Part shown: one piece after another, positions 50,205 to 57,829 of the stretch | Layout: each line of letters starts with the position of its first letter | How positions within the stretch are numbered: the stretch's first letter is position 1 | DNA from: Aliihoeflea sp052435735 | Lineage (GTDB): Bacteria; Pseudomonadota; Alphaproteobacteria; Rhizobiales; Rhizobiaceae | Direction of reading: 5' to 3' | Length of the DNA: 64,000 nucleotides | Assembly (NCBI GenBank): GCA_052435735.1 | Contig: JBQVNB010000001.1 | Coordinates: forward strand, 62,001-126,000 | Notes under the pieces: generated by a model | What the model was told of the DNA's origin: nothing | What the model saw: only the letters and a program-made list of their open reading frames with translations | Databases searched by the model: none | Program-made: the position numbers and the translations under genes

Positions 50205-52012
50205 GCCTGCTCGAAATCGAAAGCCTGCGCCTCTCGATCGGCAATTTCGAGATTTTGAAGGGCGTCGACCTGCATATCGACCAAGGCGAGGTGCTGGGGC
50301 TGGTGGGTGAATCCGGCTCCGGCAAATCGATGACGGCGCTGACGCTGATGCGGCTTTTGCCGGAACTGGCGCGGACGAGCGGGCGCGTCAGTTTCGACGG
50401 GATCGACATCCTGAACACGCCGGAAGCGGCGATGAACAAGCTGCGCGGCGACGATATCGGCATGGTGTTCCAAGAGCCGATGACCGCGCTCAACCCGGTC
50501 AAGACGATCGGCGAGCAGGTGGCCGAGGGCATCCGCTGGCATACCGGCGCGAACAGGAAAGACGCGGAGGACAGGGCCCGCGCGATGCTCGACCGGGTGG
50601 GATTGCCGGAAGCGAAGTTTCCGTTGACGCGCTATCCGCATGAATTGTCGGGAGGGCAGCGCCAGCGGGTGGTGATCGCCATCGCGTGTGCGTTGCAGCC
50701 GAAGCTGCTCGTCGCCGACGAGCCGACAACGGCGCTCGATGTGGTGCTCCAGGCGCAGATTCTTGAACTTCTGCGTGATCTCGTCGACGAGCGGCGGATG
50801 GGGTTGCTGCTGATTTCGCACGATCTGGCGGTCGTCGCCGACATGGCCGACCGGGTGACGATCATGCGCCATGGCGAGGTGATGGATTCGGGCGAGACGG
50901 GACGCATCCTGACGGAGAAGGCGCATCCCTATACGCGGCAGTTGGCCGAGGCTTCGACGCATGTGCCGGAGAGGGTTTCGCGCTTCATACCCCCACCCCT
51001 CACCCCTCCCCACAAGGGGGAGGGAGACGTGGACGTTGCTGCCAGCCCTTCAACTTTGAAGCCTGGCGTAGATCTTGGCGAAACGAGTTCGGCTTCGACG
51101 TCTCCCTCCCCCTTGTGGGGAGGGGTGTGGGGTGGGGGTGAAGCGTCGCCACGTGATGCCGGACAAATGTCTGGGGATGCCGAGTCTCGCTTCCTCCTTA
51201 TCGTAGATGGCGTCACCCGAGACTATGCCGGCCGGCGGCGCTCGCTGTTCTCAAAACCCGAGCCTTTCCGCGCCGTTCGGAGCGTGTCGTTCGACCTTTA
51301 CGAGGGCCAGTCGATGGCGCTCGTGGGTCGGTCGGGGTGTGGGAAATCCACGCTCGCTCGCATGATCCTCGCGCTTGACCGGCCGACATCGGGTTCAATT
51401 CGTTTTGGCGGGGAGGAACTGACGACGAAGAGCGAAGCCGAGTTGCGCCCGTCACGGCGCAATATGCAGGTCGTCTTTCAGGACCCCTACGGCTCGTTCA
51501 ACCCGCGCCACAAGGTGGAGCGGCTGGTGGCCGAACCGCTGCATCTTCTGGAAAGCCAGCCCTCGCGCAGCGAACGACGCGAGCGGGTCGCGCAGGCACT
51601 CGCCGAAGTCGGGCTTTCGGCCGCGGAAATGGACAGGTATCCGCACGAATTTTCCGGCGGCCAGCGGCAGCGGCTTTCGATCGCGCGGGCGCTGATCACG
51701 CGGCCGAAGCTGATCGTCGCCGACGAGCCGGTGTCGGCGCTGGACGTCTCGATCCGGGCGCAGGTGCTCGACCTCTTCGCCGATTTGAACCAGCGGCTCG
51801 GCGTCGCCTATCTGTTCATCACGCACGATCTGGCGGTCGCGCGGGCGATCACCGATCAGGTGATGGTGATGCATGAGGGCGAGATCGTGGAGCGCGGGGA
51901 TACCGGCGCGGTGCTGGACGACCCGCAATCGGAGGCCGGCAGGATGCTCGTCGCCGCCTCGCCCGACCTCGACCGCGCGCTTGCGCGGAGGCGTGCGGCC
52001 GTGCGCGTCTAG
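50201..52012 (+). CDS. fused two-domain ABC transporter ATPase with repeat-derived linker
   Basis: A 603-residue protein joining DppD- and DppF-type ATPases. The first has Walker A GESGSGKS (36-43), HELSGGQRQR and VADEPTTALD; the second has Walker A GRSGCGKST, HEFSGGQRQRLS and VADEPVSALDVS. Residues 264-313 between them are encoded by a 149-base palindromic repeat read in frame, giving Pro/Gly-rich residues (PPPLTPPHKGEG...WGGVWGGGE). Fused relatives such as YejF are shorter here. It powers the peptide importer. Its last four bases overlap the end of a convergent gene. Confidence 0.93.
   Translation: MSLLEIESLRLSIGNFEILKGVDLHIDQGEVLGLVGESGSGKSMTALTLMRLLPELARTSGRVSFDGIDILNTPEAAMNKLRGDDIGMVFQEPMTALNPVKTIGEQVAEGIRWHTGANRKDAEDRARAMLDRVGLPEAKFPLTRYPHELSGGQRQRVVIAIACALQPKLLVADEPTTALDVVLQAQILELLRDLVDERRMGLLLISHDLAVVADMADRVTIMRHGEVMDSGETGRILTEKAHPYTRQLAEASTHVPERVSRFIPPPLTPPHKGEGDVDVAASPSTLKPGVDLGETSSASTSPSPLWGGVWGGGEASPRDAGQMSGDAESRFLLIVDGVTRDYAGRRRSLFSKPEPFRAVRSVSFDLYEGQSMALVGRSGCGKSTLARMILALDRPTSGSIRFGGEELTTKSEAELRPSRRNMQVVFQDPYGSFNPRHKVERLVAEPLHLLESQPSRSERRERVAQALAEVGLSAAEMDRYPHEFSGGQRQRLSIARALITRPKLIVADEPVSALDVSIRAQVLDLFADLNQRLGVAYLFITHDLAVARAITDQVMVMHEGEIVERGDTGAVLDDPQSEAGRMLVAASPDLDRALARRRAAVRV
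50990..51138. repeat. palindromic repeat, family D, inside a coding sequence
   Basis: Left arm 50990-51030 and right arm 51098-51138 are inverted copies of 41 bases with one mismatch, around a 67-base centre. Both arms are open in the reading frame of the fused ATPase. Rickettsial RPE elements are the known precedent for palindromes living inside genes. Confidence 0.92.
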
Positions 52013-52365
52013 AGCGGATCGTCGACGGCCAGGATGTCGTCGACACGGATTGCCAGACGGCGCTGGTGCGGGCGCAGCAACGGATCGGATGCGGCGAAGT
52101 CGAGCACCTGGCGTGCGAGGAGCCGACGCCGATCGCCGGGCAAGGCGCGTAATGCCAGGATGCTTGCGGCGGAGCTGACGCCAGCGTGATAGGTTCGCAG
52201 CTCGCCCGCGAGCAGCTCGCGTTCTTCGGGCCCGAGCGCCAGCCAGTCGTAGACGCGCTCGGACAGCAGGCCGAGCTGATCCAGCCTGTCGCCTTCGCGC
52301 AGGATGATCGCCAGAATGAGCAAGGTTTCGACCGGCATCTTGAGGTCCTGGCCCGTCATCAGCAC
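52009..52365 (-). CDS. 118-residue hypothetical protein
   Basis: An all-helical, Leu-rich soluble protein with no recognised family: PVETLLILAIILREGDRLDQLGLLSERVYDWLALGPEERELL and a basic C-terminal part. No signal peptide; one short hydrophobic stretch (LLILAIIL) is too short to call membrane-spanning. I prefer the GTG at 52365, because GGAGG lies 7 bases before it; the in-frame ATG at 52359 is spaced worse. Its stop overlaps the end of the convergent ATPase gene by four bases. It is divergent from the cupin gene. Confidence 0.6.
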   Translation of the reverse strand: MLMTGQDLKMPVETLLILAIILREGDRLDQLGLLSERVYDWLALGPEERELLAGELRTYHAGVSSAASILALRALPGDRRRLLARQVLDFAASDPLLRPHQRRLAIRVDDILAVDDPL

Positions 52366-52541
52366 TGATCAACCTCCGATGTGCATGTCACGGCCGCGCC
52401 GTACATTTCATTGCTACCTGAATGACCCTTACGAACCATTTATACTTGGGGCGTGGCGCGGGTATGTTCGCGGGGCTTCAATTCACGCGTGCGGGCCGAT
52501 AGCGGTTCGCGCTATTCTCGCCTGAAATCTGGGAGGGAAGG

Positions 52542-52946
52542 ATGGACGAAGGATCAGGACCGCAGATCATCAAGCTCGCGGCCGGATCCGGTCGAAGCTA
52601 CGACATGCCGGGCATGCGGGCGATCTTCAAGGCGGACGAGACGGAGACGAAGGAAGCCTACAGCGTCTCCGAATGGTGGCTCGAGGCGAATACGACCGGG
52701 CCCGGCGCACACAGCCATGAGGCGAATGACGAGGTGTTCTACGGGATCGGCGGCGTCATGGCGGTGCTTACCGGCGAGGAATGGCACGATATCGGGCCGG
52801 GCGATTTCCTGCGCATTCCGGCCGGGACGATCCACGATTTCGAGAACCGGACGGATGCGCGCGCAGGGCTTCTCAACTTCTTCATTCCCGGCGGCTTCGA
52901 GCGCAACATGCCGGCGATCGTCGACTGGTTCAAAGAGAACGCCTGA
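52542..52946 (+). CDS. cupin domain protein
   Basis: A 134-residue single beta-barrel cupin. Motif 1 is GPGAHSHEANDEVFYGIGGVMAV with two His and a Glu for metal, and motif 2 is GDFLRIPAGTIHDFEN with the second His. Such proteins can be dioxygenases, isomerases or storage folds, and the reaction here is unknown. The start has GGGAGGGAAGG directly upstream. It converges on cobQ with three bases between. Confidence 0.85.
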   Translation: MDEGSGPQIIKLAAGSGRSYDMPGMRAIFKADETETKEAYSVSEWWLEANTTGPGAHSHEANDEVFYGIGGVMAVLTGEEWHDIGPGDFLRIPAGTIHDFENRTDARAGLLNFFIPGGFERNMPAIVDWFKENA

Positions 52947-52949
52947 CGA

Positions 52950-54443
52950 TCAGCGGGCGACAGCAAACAGCGCGTCGCAGTCGAGATGGGTTTCGAGGGC
53001 TTCGGCGATGGCGTCGAGTGCGTCGTCGATGCGCTGCTCGAAGCCGAGTGGCGAAGCTTCGACGCCGTGGTCGGCAAGGAAGCGGCGGCGGAATTCGTCG
53101 CCGGTGAAGAGGCCGTGGAGGTAGGTGCCCCAGACGCGGCCGTCGACCAACATTGCGCCATCCGGCACGCCGTCGATTTCGAAGACGGGACGCGCGCAGT
53201 CGGGACCAATGGTACGGCCGAGATGGATTTCGTAGCCCGAGGTTTCGACGCCGTGGCGGAGCGAGCGGGCGGTTGCCTCGCGCAGGGTCTTTTGCGGCTC
53301 GAGCAATGTTTCGACGTCGAGAAGGCCGAGGCCGGGCGCGTCGCGGTCCAGTCCTTCGGTTCCGGTGGGGTCGCTGACGTGTCGACTGAGCATCTGGAAG
53401 CCGCCGCACAAGCCGATCACCGTTCCACCGGAAGCGTGGTGCCGGGCGATGTCACGGTCCCAGCCCTGCACGCGCAGGAAAGCGAGATCGGCGATGGTCG
53501 ATTTGGAGCCCGGGAGGATGACGATATCGACCGGCGGGATCGGCCGGCCGGGCGGCACGAAGAGGACATCCACGTCCGGCTCGGCGCGCAGCGGGTCGAG
53601 GTCGTCGAAATTGGCGATGCGCGAGAGCATGGGCACCGCGATCGTCAGCCATCCCTTGCCGCCGCGCGGGGCGCGGTCGAGCACGACCGCGTCTTCGGCG
53701 GGCAGCAGCGCGGCTTCTTTCAACCACGGCACGACGCCGAAGGCGCGCCAGCCGGTGAAGCGCTCGATGGCGGCGAGGCCGTCGTCGAAAAGCGAGAGCT
53801 CGCCGCGGAATTTATTGACGATGAAGCCAGCGATCATCCGCCGGTCTTCGTCGGGCAGGATCAGGTGGGTGCCAGCGATGGAGGCGATGACGCCGCCGCG
53901 GTCGATGTCGCCGACGAGGACGACGGGCACGTTCGCGGCCGTCGCAAAGCCCATGTTGGCGATGTCTCGGTCGCGCAGATTGATCTCGGCCGGCGAGCCG
54001 GCGCCCTCGACGATGACGAGGTCGGCATCTTCGCGCAGGCGGTGCCAGGATTCCATGACGGCCGCCATCAGCCGGTCCTTCTGAGCGCCGAAGTTGCGCG
54101 CGGCCGCCTCGCCCGCCATGCGGCCATGGATGACGATCTGGGCCCCGACATCGCTTTGCGGCTTCAGCAGGACGGGATTCATGTCGACTGATGGCGCGAC
54201 CTTGCAGGCGCGCGCCTGCAGCCATTGCGCGCGGCCGATCTCTCCGGGCGACCCGTCGAGGCCGATGGCGATCGCGGCGTTGTTCGACATGTTCTGCGGC
54301 TTGAACGGGCGCACGCGCAGGCCGCGATGCAGGGCCGCGCGGCAGAGGCCCGCGACCAGCAGCGTCTTGCCGACATCCGAGCCGGTGCCTTGAAGCATGA
54401 TGGCGCGGGTCAAACGGCGCACCCCAGACTCGAACCCATGCAC
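52950..54443 (-). CDS. cobQ: cobyric acid synthase CobQ
   Basis: A 497-residue amidotransferase that adds four amide groups to adenosylcobyrinic a,c-diamide in cobalamin synthesis. The N-terminal ATP-binding domain has MLQGTGSDVGKTLLVAGLCR and PFKPQNMSNNAAI, and the glutaminase part has the Cys in IGLCGGFQML and the His in TYLHGLF. The usual N-terminus starts near residue 11-16, so the upstream ATG at 54443 may be too long. It is divergent from the acyl-CoA dehydrogenase gene. No cobalamin riboswitch was seen upstream. Confidence 0.95.
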   Translation of the reverse strand: MHGFESGVRRLTRAIMLQGTGSDVGKTLLVAGLCRAALHRGLRVRPFKPQNMSNNAAIAIGLDGSPGEIGRAQWLQARACKVAPSVDMNPVLLKPQSDVGAQIVIHGRMAGEAAARNFGAQKDRLMAAVMESWHRLREDADLVIVEGAGSPAEINLRDRDIANMGFATAANVPVVLVGDIDRGGVIASIAGTHLILPDEDRRMIAGFIVNKFRGELSLFDDGLAAIERFTGWRAFGVVPWLKEAALLPAEDAVVLDRAPRGGKGWLTIAVPMLSRIANFDDLDPLRAEPDVDVLFVPPGRPIPPVDIVILPGSKSTIADLAFLRVQGWDRDIARHHASGGTVIGLCGGFQMLSRHVSDPTGTEGLDRDAPGLGLLDVETLLEPQKTLREATARSLRHGVETSGYEIHLGRTIGPDCARPVFEIDGVPDGAMLVDGRVWGTYLHGLFTGDEFRRRFLADHGVEASPLGFEQRIDDALDAIAEALETHLDCDALFAVAR

Positions 54444-54541
54444 ATCCCCTTGTCGCTCGGCGCAAAGGCTTCACGTTGCGCGCGTCGGACAATGGTCTAG
54501 ATTGCCGTCCGAGGAAAATCCATTGCGACAGGGAGGTCGGC

Positions 54542-55717
54542 ATGGACGCCGCGACCGACGCCACGGCCAGCCAGTTCGAACTCAACGAGGACCAGCGCGC
54601 CATTCAGGAAATGACGGCGGGCTTCGCCGCCGAGCGTGTCGCGCCCTATGCGCTCGACTGGGATCGCGAGCGCCATTTCCCGGCCAACGTCATTCGCGAG
54701 ACGGGTCCGCTCGGCTTCGGCGGCATCTATATCGGCGAGGATGTCGGCGGGTCGGGGCTGGGACGGCTCGACGCGGTGCTGATCTTCGAGGCGCTCGCGG
54801 CCGCCTGCCCCGCCTTCTCGTCGTTCATCTCGATCCACAACATGGCGACATGGATGATCGACAAGTTCGGCGACGAGGCGCAGCGCCAGCGCTTCCTTCC
54901 GAAGCTGACCTCGCTCGAATGGATCGCCAGCTACTGTCTGACGGAGCCGGGCGCCGGCTCCGATGCCGCCGCGCTCAAGACGCGCGCGACGCGCTCGGGC
55001 GGAAACGGCAGCGACTATATCGTCAACGGCGCGAAGCAATTCATCTCCGGCGCGGGCGAATCGGACGTCTATGTCGCGATGGTGCGCACCGGAGAGGACG
55101 GGCCGAAGGGCGTCTCGACGCTGGTCATCCCCAAGGACGCGCCCGGGCTTTCCTTCGGCGCGAGCGAAAACAAGATGGGCTGGCACATGCAGCCGACCCG
55201 CCAGGTGATCTTCGACGACTGCAAGGTGCCGGCGGAAAACCTGCTTGCCGACGAGGGCATGGGCTTCAAGATCGCCATGGCCGGGCTCGACGGCGGCCGG
55301 CTCAACATCGCCGCCTGCTCGCTCGGCGGCGCGCAGTCCGCGCTCGACAAGGCGCTGGCCTATGCCGCCGAACGGCAGGCTTTCGGCAAGACGCTCGACC
55401 AGTTCCAGGCGCTGCAGTTCAAACTGGCCGACATGGAAACGGACCTCAGCGCCTCGCGCATGCTGCTCTACGCGGCGGCCTCCAAGCTCGACCGCAAGGC
55501 GCACGATGCCGGCAAGTGGTCGGCGATGGCCAAGCGCTTCGTGACCGACACCTGCTTCGACGTCGCCAACGAGGCGCTGCAGGTCCATGGCGGTTATGGC
55601 TACCTGCACGATTACGGCGTCGAGAAGATCGTGCGCGATCTGCGCGTGCATCAGATTCTCGAAGGGACGAACGAGATCATGCGGGTGATCATCGCGCGCA
55701 GTTTGATCGGGAAGTGA
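54542..55717 (+). CDS. acyl-CoA dehydrogenase, probable isobutyryl-CoA dehydrogenase
   Basis: A 391-residue FAD enzyme. Landmarks are YCLTEPGAGSDAAALKT (signature 1), RQAFGKTLDQFQALQFKLADM (signature 2) and the catalytic Glu in HQILEGTNEIMRVI. The next gene is 3-hydroxyisobutyrate dehydrogenase, so isobutyryl-CoA, the valine intermediate, is the likely substrate. The start at 54542 has GGGAGG upstream. It is divergent from cobQ. Confidence 0.9.
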   Translation: MDAATDATASQFELNEDQRAIQEMTAGFAAERVAPYALDWDRERHFPANVIRETGPLGFGGIYIGEDVGGSGLGRLDAVLIFEALAAACPAFSSFISIHNMATWMIDKFGDEAQRQRFLPKLTSLEWIASYCLTEPGAGSDAAALKTRATRSGGNGSDYIVNGAKQFISGAGESDVYVAMVRTGEDGPKGVSTLVIPKDAPGLSFGASENKMGWHMQPTRQVIFDDCKVPAENLLADEGMGFKIAMAGLDGGRLNIAACSLGGAQSALDKALAYAAERQAFGKTLDQFQALQFKLADMETDLSASRMLLYAAASKLDRKAHDAGKWSAMAKRFVTDTCFDVANEALQVHGGYGYLHDYGVEKIVRDLRVHQILEGTNEIMRVIIARSLIGK

Positions 55718-55720
55718 AGA

Positions 55721-55824
55721 GGGGAATAGGGGAGTAAGGGAATACGGGAGTAGGTGAAAAGCGCTGATCCGACTTCCTCATCTAGTCCCCTAATTCCCTA
55801 CTCCCCTACTCCCCTAATTCCCTC
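55721..55824. repeat. palindromic repeat, family E, between the acyl-CoA dehydrogenase gene and mmsB
   Basis: A left part (55721-55754) with GGGGAATAGGGGAGTA units faces a right part (55783-55824) with repeats of ATTCCCTACTCCCCT. Together they give an imperfect hairpin and a direct 14-16-base tandem. The low-complexity sequence is unlike its neighbours. Confidence 0.8.
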
Positions 55825-55840
55825 ACATCGGAGGAAACAC

Positions 55841-56725
55841 ATGACGACCATCGCATTCATCGGCCTCGGCAATATGGGCAATCCCATGGCGGCCAATCTC
55901 GTCAAGGCGGGACACAAGGTGACCGGGTTCGACCTCGTCGAGGCCAATCTCGAAACCGCCAGGGCCAATGGCGCGTCGGTGGCGGCGAGCGCACGCGAGG
56001 CGATTGCGGGGGCCGAGGTGATCATCACCATGCTGCCGGCGGGCAAGCATGTCGTGTCCGTCTATGAGGACATCGTGCCGGCGGCGGCCAAGGGGACGCT
56101 CTTCATCGATTCCTCCACCATCGACGTGGAATCGGCGCGCAAGGCACACAAGATCGCGGCGGATGCGGGCATGCTGTCAGTCGATGCGCCGGTTTCGGGC
56201 GGCGTCGGCGGGGCGGAGGCCGGGACGCTGACCTTCATGGCCGGCGGCAGCGCCGATGCGTTCGCCAAAGCCGCGCCGGTGCTGAAGCCCATGGCCGGAA
56301 AGGTGGTCAATTGCGGCGACGCTGGCGCAGGCCAGGCGGCGAAAATCTGCAACAACATGATCCTCGGCATCTCGATGATCGGCGTCGGCGAAGCGTTCGT
56401 GCTGGCCGAAAAGCTCGGCCTGTCGCATCAGGCGCTCTACGACGTCGCGTCGACGTCGTCGGGCCAGTGCTGGTCGCTGACGACCTATTGCCCCGTCCCC
56501 GGCCCCGTGCCGAATTCGCCCGCGAACCGCGACTACAAGCCGGGCTTCGCCGCCGCGCTGATGCTAAAGGACCTGAAGCTGGCGCAGGAGGCCGCGCAGA
56601 ATGCCGGGGCGGTGACGCCGCTCGGCGCCGAGGCGACGCAGCTTTACGCGCTTTTCAACGCAATGGGCCAGGGCGGGACCGATTTTTCCGGCATCATCAA
56701 CTTCCTGCGCGGGAAAACAGATTGA
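55841..56725 (+). CDS. mmsB: 3-hydroxyisobutyrate dehydrogenase MmsB
   Basis: A 294-residue NAD-dependent beta-hydroxyacid dehydrogenase oxidising 3-hydroxyisobutyrate to methylmalonate semialdehyde in valine breakdown. The Rossmann motif FIGLGNMGNPMAANLVKAGH, the substrate motif DAPVSGGVGGAEAGTLTFM and the catalytic Lys in KICNNMILG are all present. The start at 55841 has GGAGGAA upstream. It pairs with the acyl-CoA dehydrogenase upstream. Confidence 0.96.
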   Translation: MTTIAFIGLGNMGNPMAANLVKAGHKVTGFDLVEANLETARANGASVAASAREAIAGAEVIITMLPAGKHVVSVYEDIVPAAAKGTLFIDSSTIDVESARKAHKIAADAGMLSVDAPVSGGVGGAEAGTLTFMAGGSADAFAKAAPVLKPMAGKVVNCGDAGAGQAAKICNNMILGISMIGVGEAFVLAEKLGLSHQALYDVASTSSGQCWSLTTYCPVPGPVPNSPANRDYKPGFAAALMLKDLKLAQEAAQNAGAVTPLGAEATQLYALFNAMGQGGTDFSGIINFLRGKTD

Positions 56726-56799
56726 TCGACGCGATTTTCGGTAGATTCATCTTTGCTTAAGTGACTGCTAACCCGCTGGTAAGATTGTCCCGCTAGAAC

Positions 56800-56945
56800 A
56801 GATGACAAGGCGGTTGTCGCAGCCGCCTCCCGCTCCGGATCAGGTATTGCGTACCGGAGCAGTATCCTTCGCAAGTATCTTGTCGCGAAGTGCCATGCGT
56901 CTTTGTGGCAAGACCGCGTTTCTCTTCCGGAGAGCGCGGTTTTTG
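56800..56945 (+). ncRNA. candidate structured RNA: five consecutive hairpins ending in a terminator
   Basis: Hairpins in order: GGCGG/CCGCC (56809-56827), GCTCCGG/CCGGAGC (56832-56860), CTTCGC/GCGAAG (56867-56890), TGCCA/TGGCA (56891-56910) and the terminator ACCGCG/CGCGGT with TTTT (56913-56944). They tile the gap after mmsB without long spacers. The region has no plausible reading frame. It could be a small RNA or a structured 3' tail of mmsB. No known family was recognised and no clear promoter was fixed. Confidence 0.4.
56913..56944 (+). terminator. intrinsic terminator after mmsB / end of candidate RNA
   Basis: ACCGCG (56913-56918) pairs with CGCGGT (56935-56940), continued by CTCT/AGAG around TCCGG, with TTTTT at 56940-56944. 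It points rightward only, as the leftward side has no T-run. Confidence 0.8.
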
Positions 56946-56952
56946 CGTTTAT

Positions 56953-57318
56953 CTACTTCACTCGGCTCAAACGGCGATGGTTACTCTTGACCGCGCGCCC
57001 GGAGGGCAAAAGCGCGGCGCGCATGGCCCTGTCGGCCGCGACGCCGCTCAAGAGTGCCGGTGTGCGATCAGACCAGACTTCCGGCCAGAACTGGATCGCC
57101 GCCTGAGCGAAGGCCATCTGCGCCGCCAGCGCCCCCTCGACCATGGCCGACATCTTTTCCGTCACGGCGCGCGTCGTCTCGACGCGATAAGGGTTGGAAC
57201 TGTTGGCCTCGGCCGTCAGCATCGGCATGCGCATGGCGATGACGGCGGGCGCCAGCATGAGATTTCCCGTCAGCGCAGCGGCGGCGCGCACGGAACGGGC
57301 GTTGGGCTTGATCGGCAT
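56953..57318 (-). CDS. conserved hypothetical protein, phasin-like size
   Basis: A 121-residue helical protein, Ala/Met-rich (LTGNLMLAPAVIAMRMPML, MVEGALAAQMAFAQAAIQFWPEVW) with a basic tail (SNHRRLSRVK). The pattern of amphipathic helices followed by a Lys/Arg end resembles short phasin- or membrane-surface proteins seen across Rhizobiales, but I cannot name the family. The start at 57318 is the first Met of the conserved-looking part; the frame continues up to 57393 into the next gene. It is downstream of the AhpD-like gene on the same strand. Confidence 0.6.
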   Translation of the reverse strand: MPIKPNARSVRAAAALTGNLMLAPAVIAMRMPMLTAEANSSNPYRVETTRAVTEKMSAMVEGALAAQMAFAQAAIQFWPEVWSDRTPALLSGVAADRAMRAALLPSGRAVKSNHRRLSRVK

Positions 57319-57358
57319 GGTCACGTCCCTCGCGCAATATTGCGCTGCACAAAACGTA

Positions 57359-57775
57359 TCACGTCCTGGGATGTTCCGGCAGGAATTGCGCATCGACCGG
57401 CGGTCGCAGTCCGTTGGCGAGCCGATTGGTCTCGTTCGCCATGCCGACGACGGCCATGACTTCCATCAACTGCGCATCCGTCATGCTCTTGGCGCGCGCG
57501 CCGGCCGTGTGGGAATAGGTGCAATATTCGCAGCCATTGGTGGCGGAGACGGCGATGTAGATCAGTTCCTTGGTCAGGGGATCGAGCGCGCCGGGTGCCA
57601 TCACCTGCTTCACGTCTTGCCATGTGCGCTTCAAGGTCGCAGGGTCGTGCGCGAGGACCTTCCAGAAATTGTTGATCCAGTCGGAGCCGCGCGTTTCCAT
57701 GATGTCGTCATAGACCTCACGGACTTGCGGCGAAGCGTCTTCATATTCGACGAGCGGCAGGATGGGTGCGGTCAT
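57359..57775 (-). CDS. carboxymuconolactone decarboxylase/AhpD-like protein
   Basis: A 138-residue all-helical CMD-family protein. The redox motif ATNGCEYCTYSHTAGARAKSM has the CxxC plus His of AhpD-like peroxidases (C-x2-C-x3-H). Reaction and partner are unknown; many such proteins detoxify peroxides. It lies 54 bases after the aminotransferase gene on the same strand and may share its transcript. Confidence 0.87.
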   Translation of the reverse strand: MTAPILPLVEYEDASPQVREVYDDIMETRGSDWINNFWKVLAHDPATLKRTWQDVKQVMAPGALDPLTKELIYIAVSATNGCEYCTYSHTAGARAKSMTDAQLMEVMAVVGMANETNRLANGLRPPVDAQFLPEHPRT

Positions 57776-57829
57776 GGTGTCGGTCTCCGGTGGGGACCCT
57801 CCCGCGCTGACGCGGAAGGATCGTGCGCA

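Noticed and set aside
52366..52541. TATACT-like -10 near 52441 for the cupin gene
   Set aside because: The nearest -35-like hexamer is 24 bases away, too far for a standard promoter; not strong enough to list.
54398..54443. GGGTTCGAGTC sequence on the minus strand resembling a tRNA T-arm
   Set aside because: The flanking bases do not form the 5-bp T-stem and no other tRNA arm is present; it encodes the start of cobQ.
54444..54541. Possible cobalamin riboswitch upstream of cobQ
   Set aside because: Only 98 bases separate the divergent genes and no B12-box-like conserved segment was seen.
56802..56990. 62-codon frame MTRRLSQPPPAPDQ... after mmsB
   Set aside because: It crosses the hairpins and the terminator at 56913-56944 and has no ribosome-binding site; the region fits structured RNA better.
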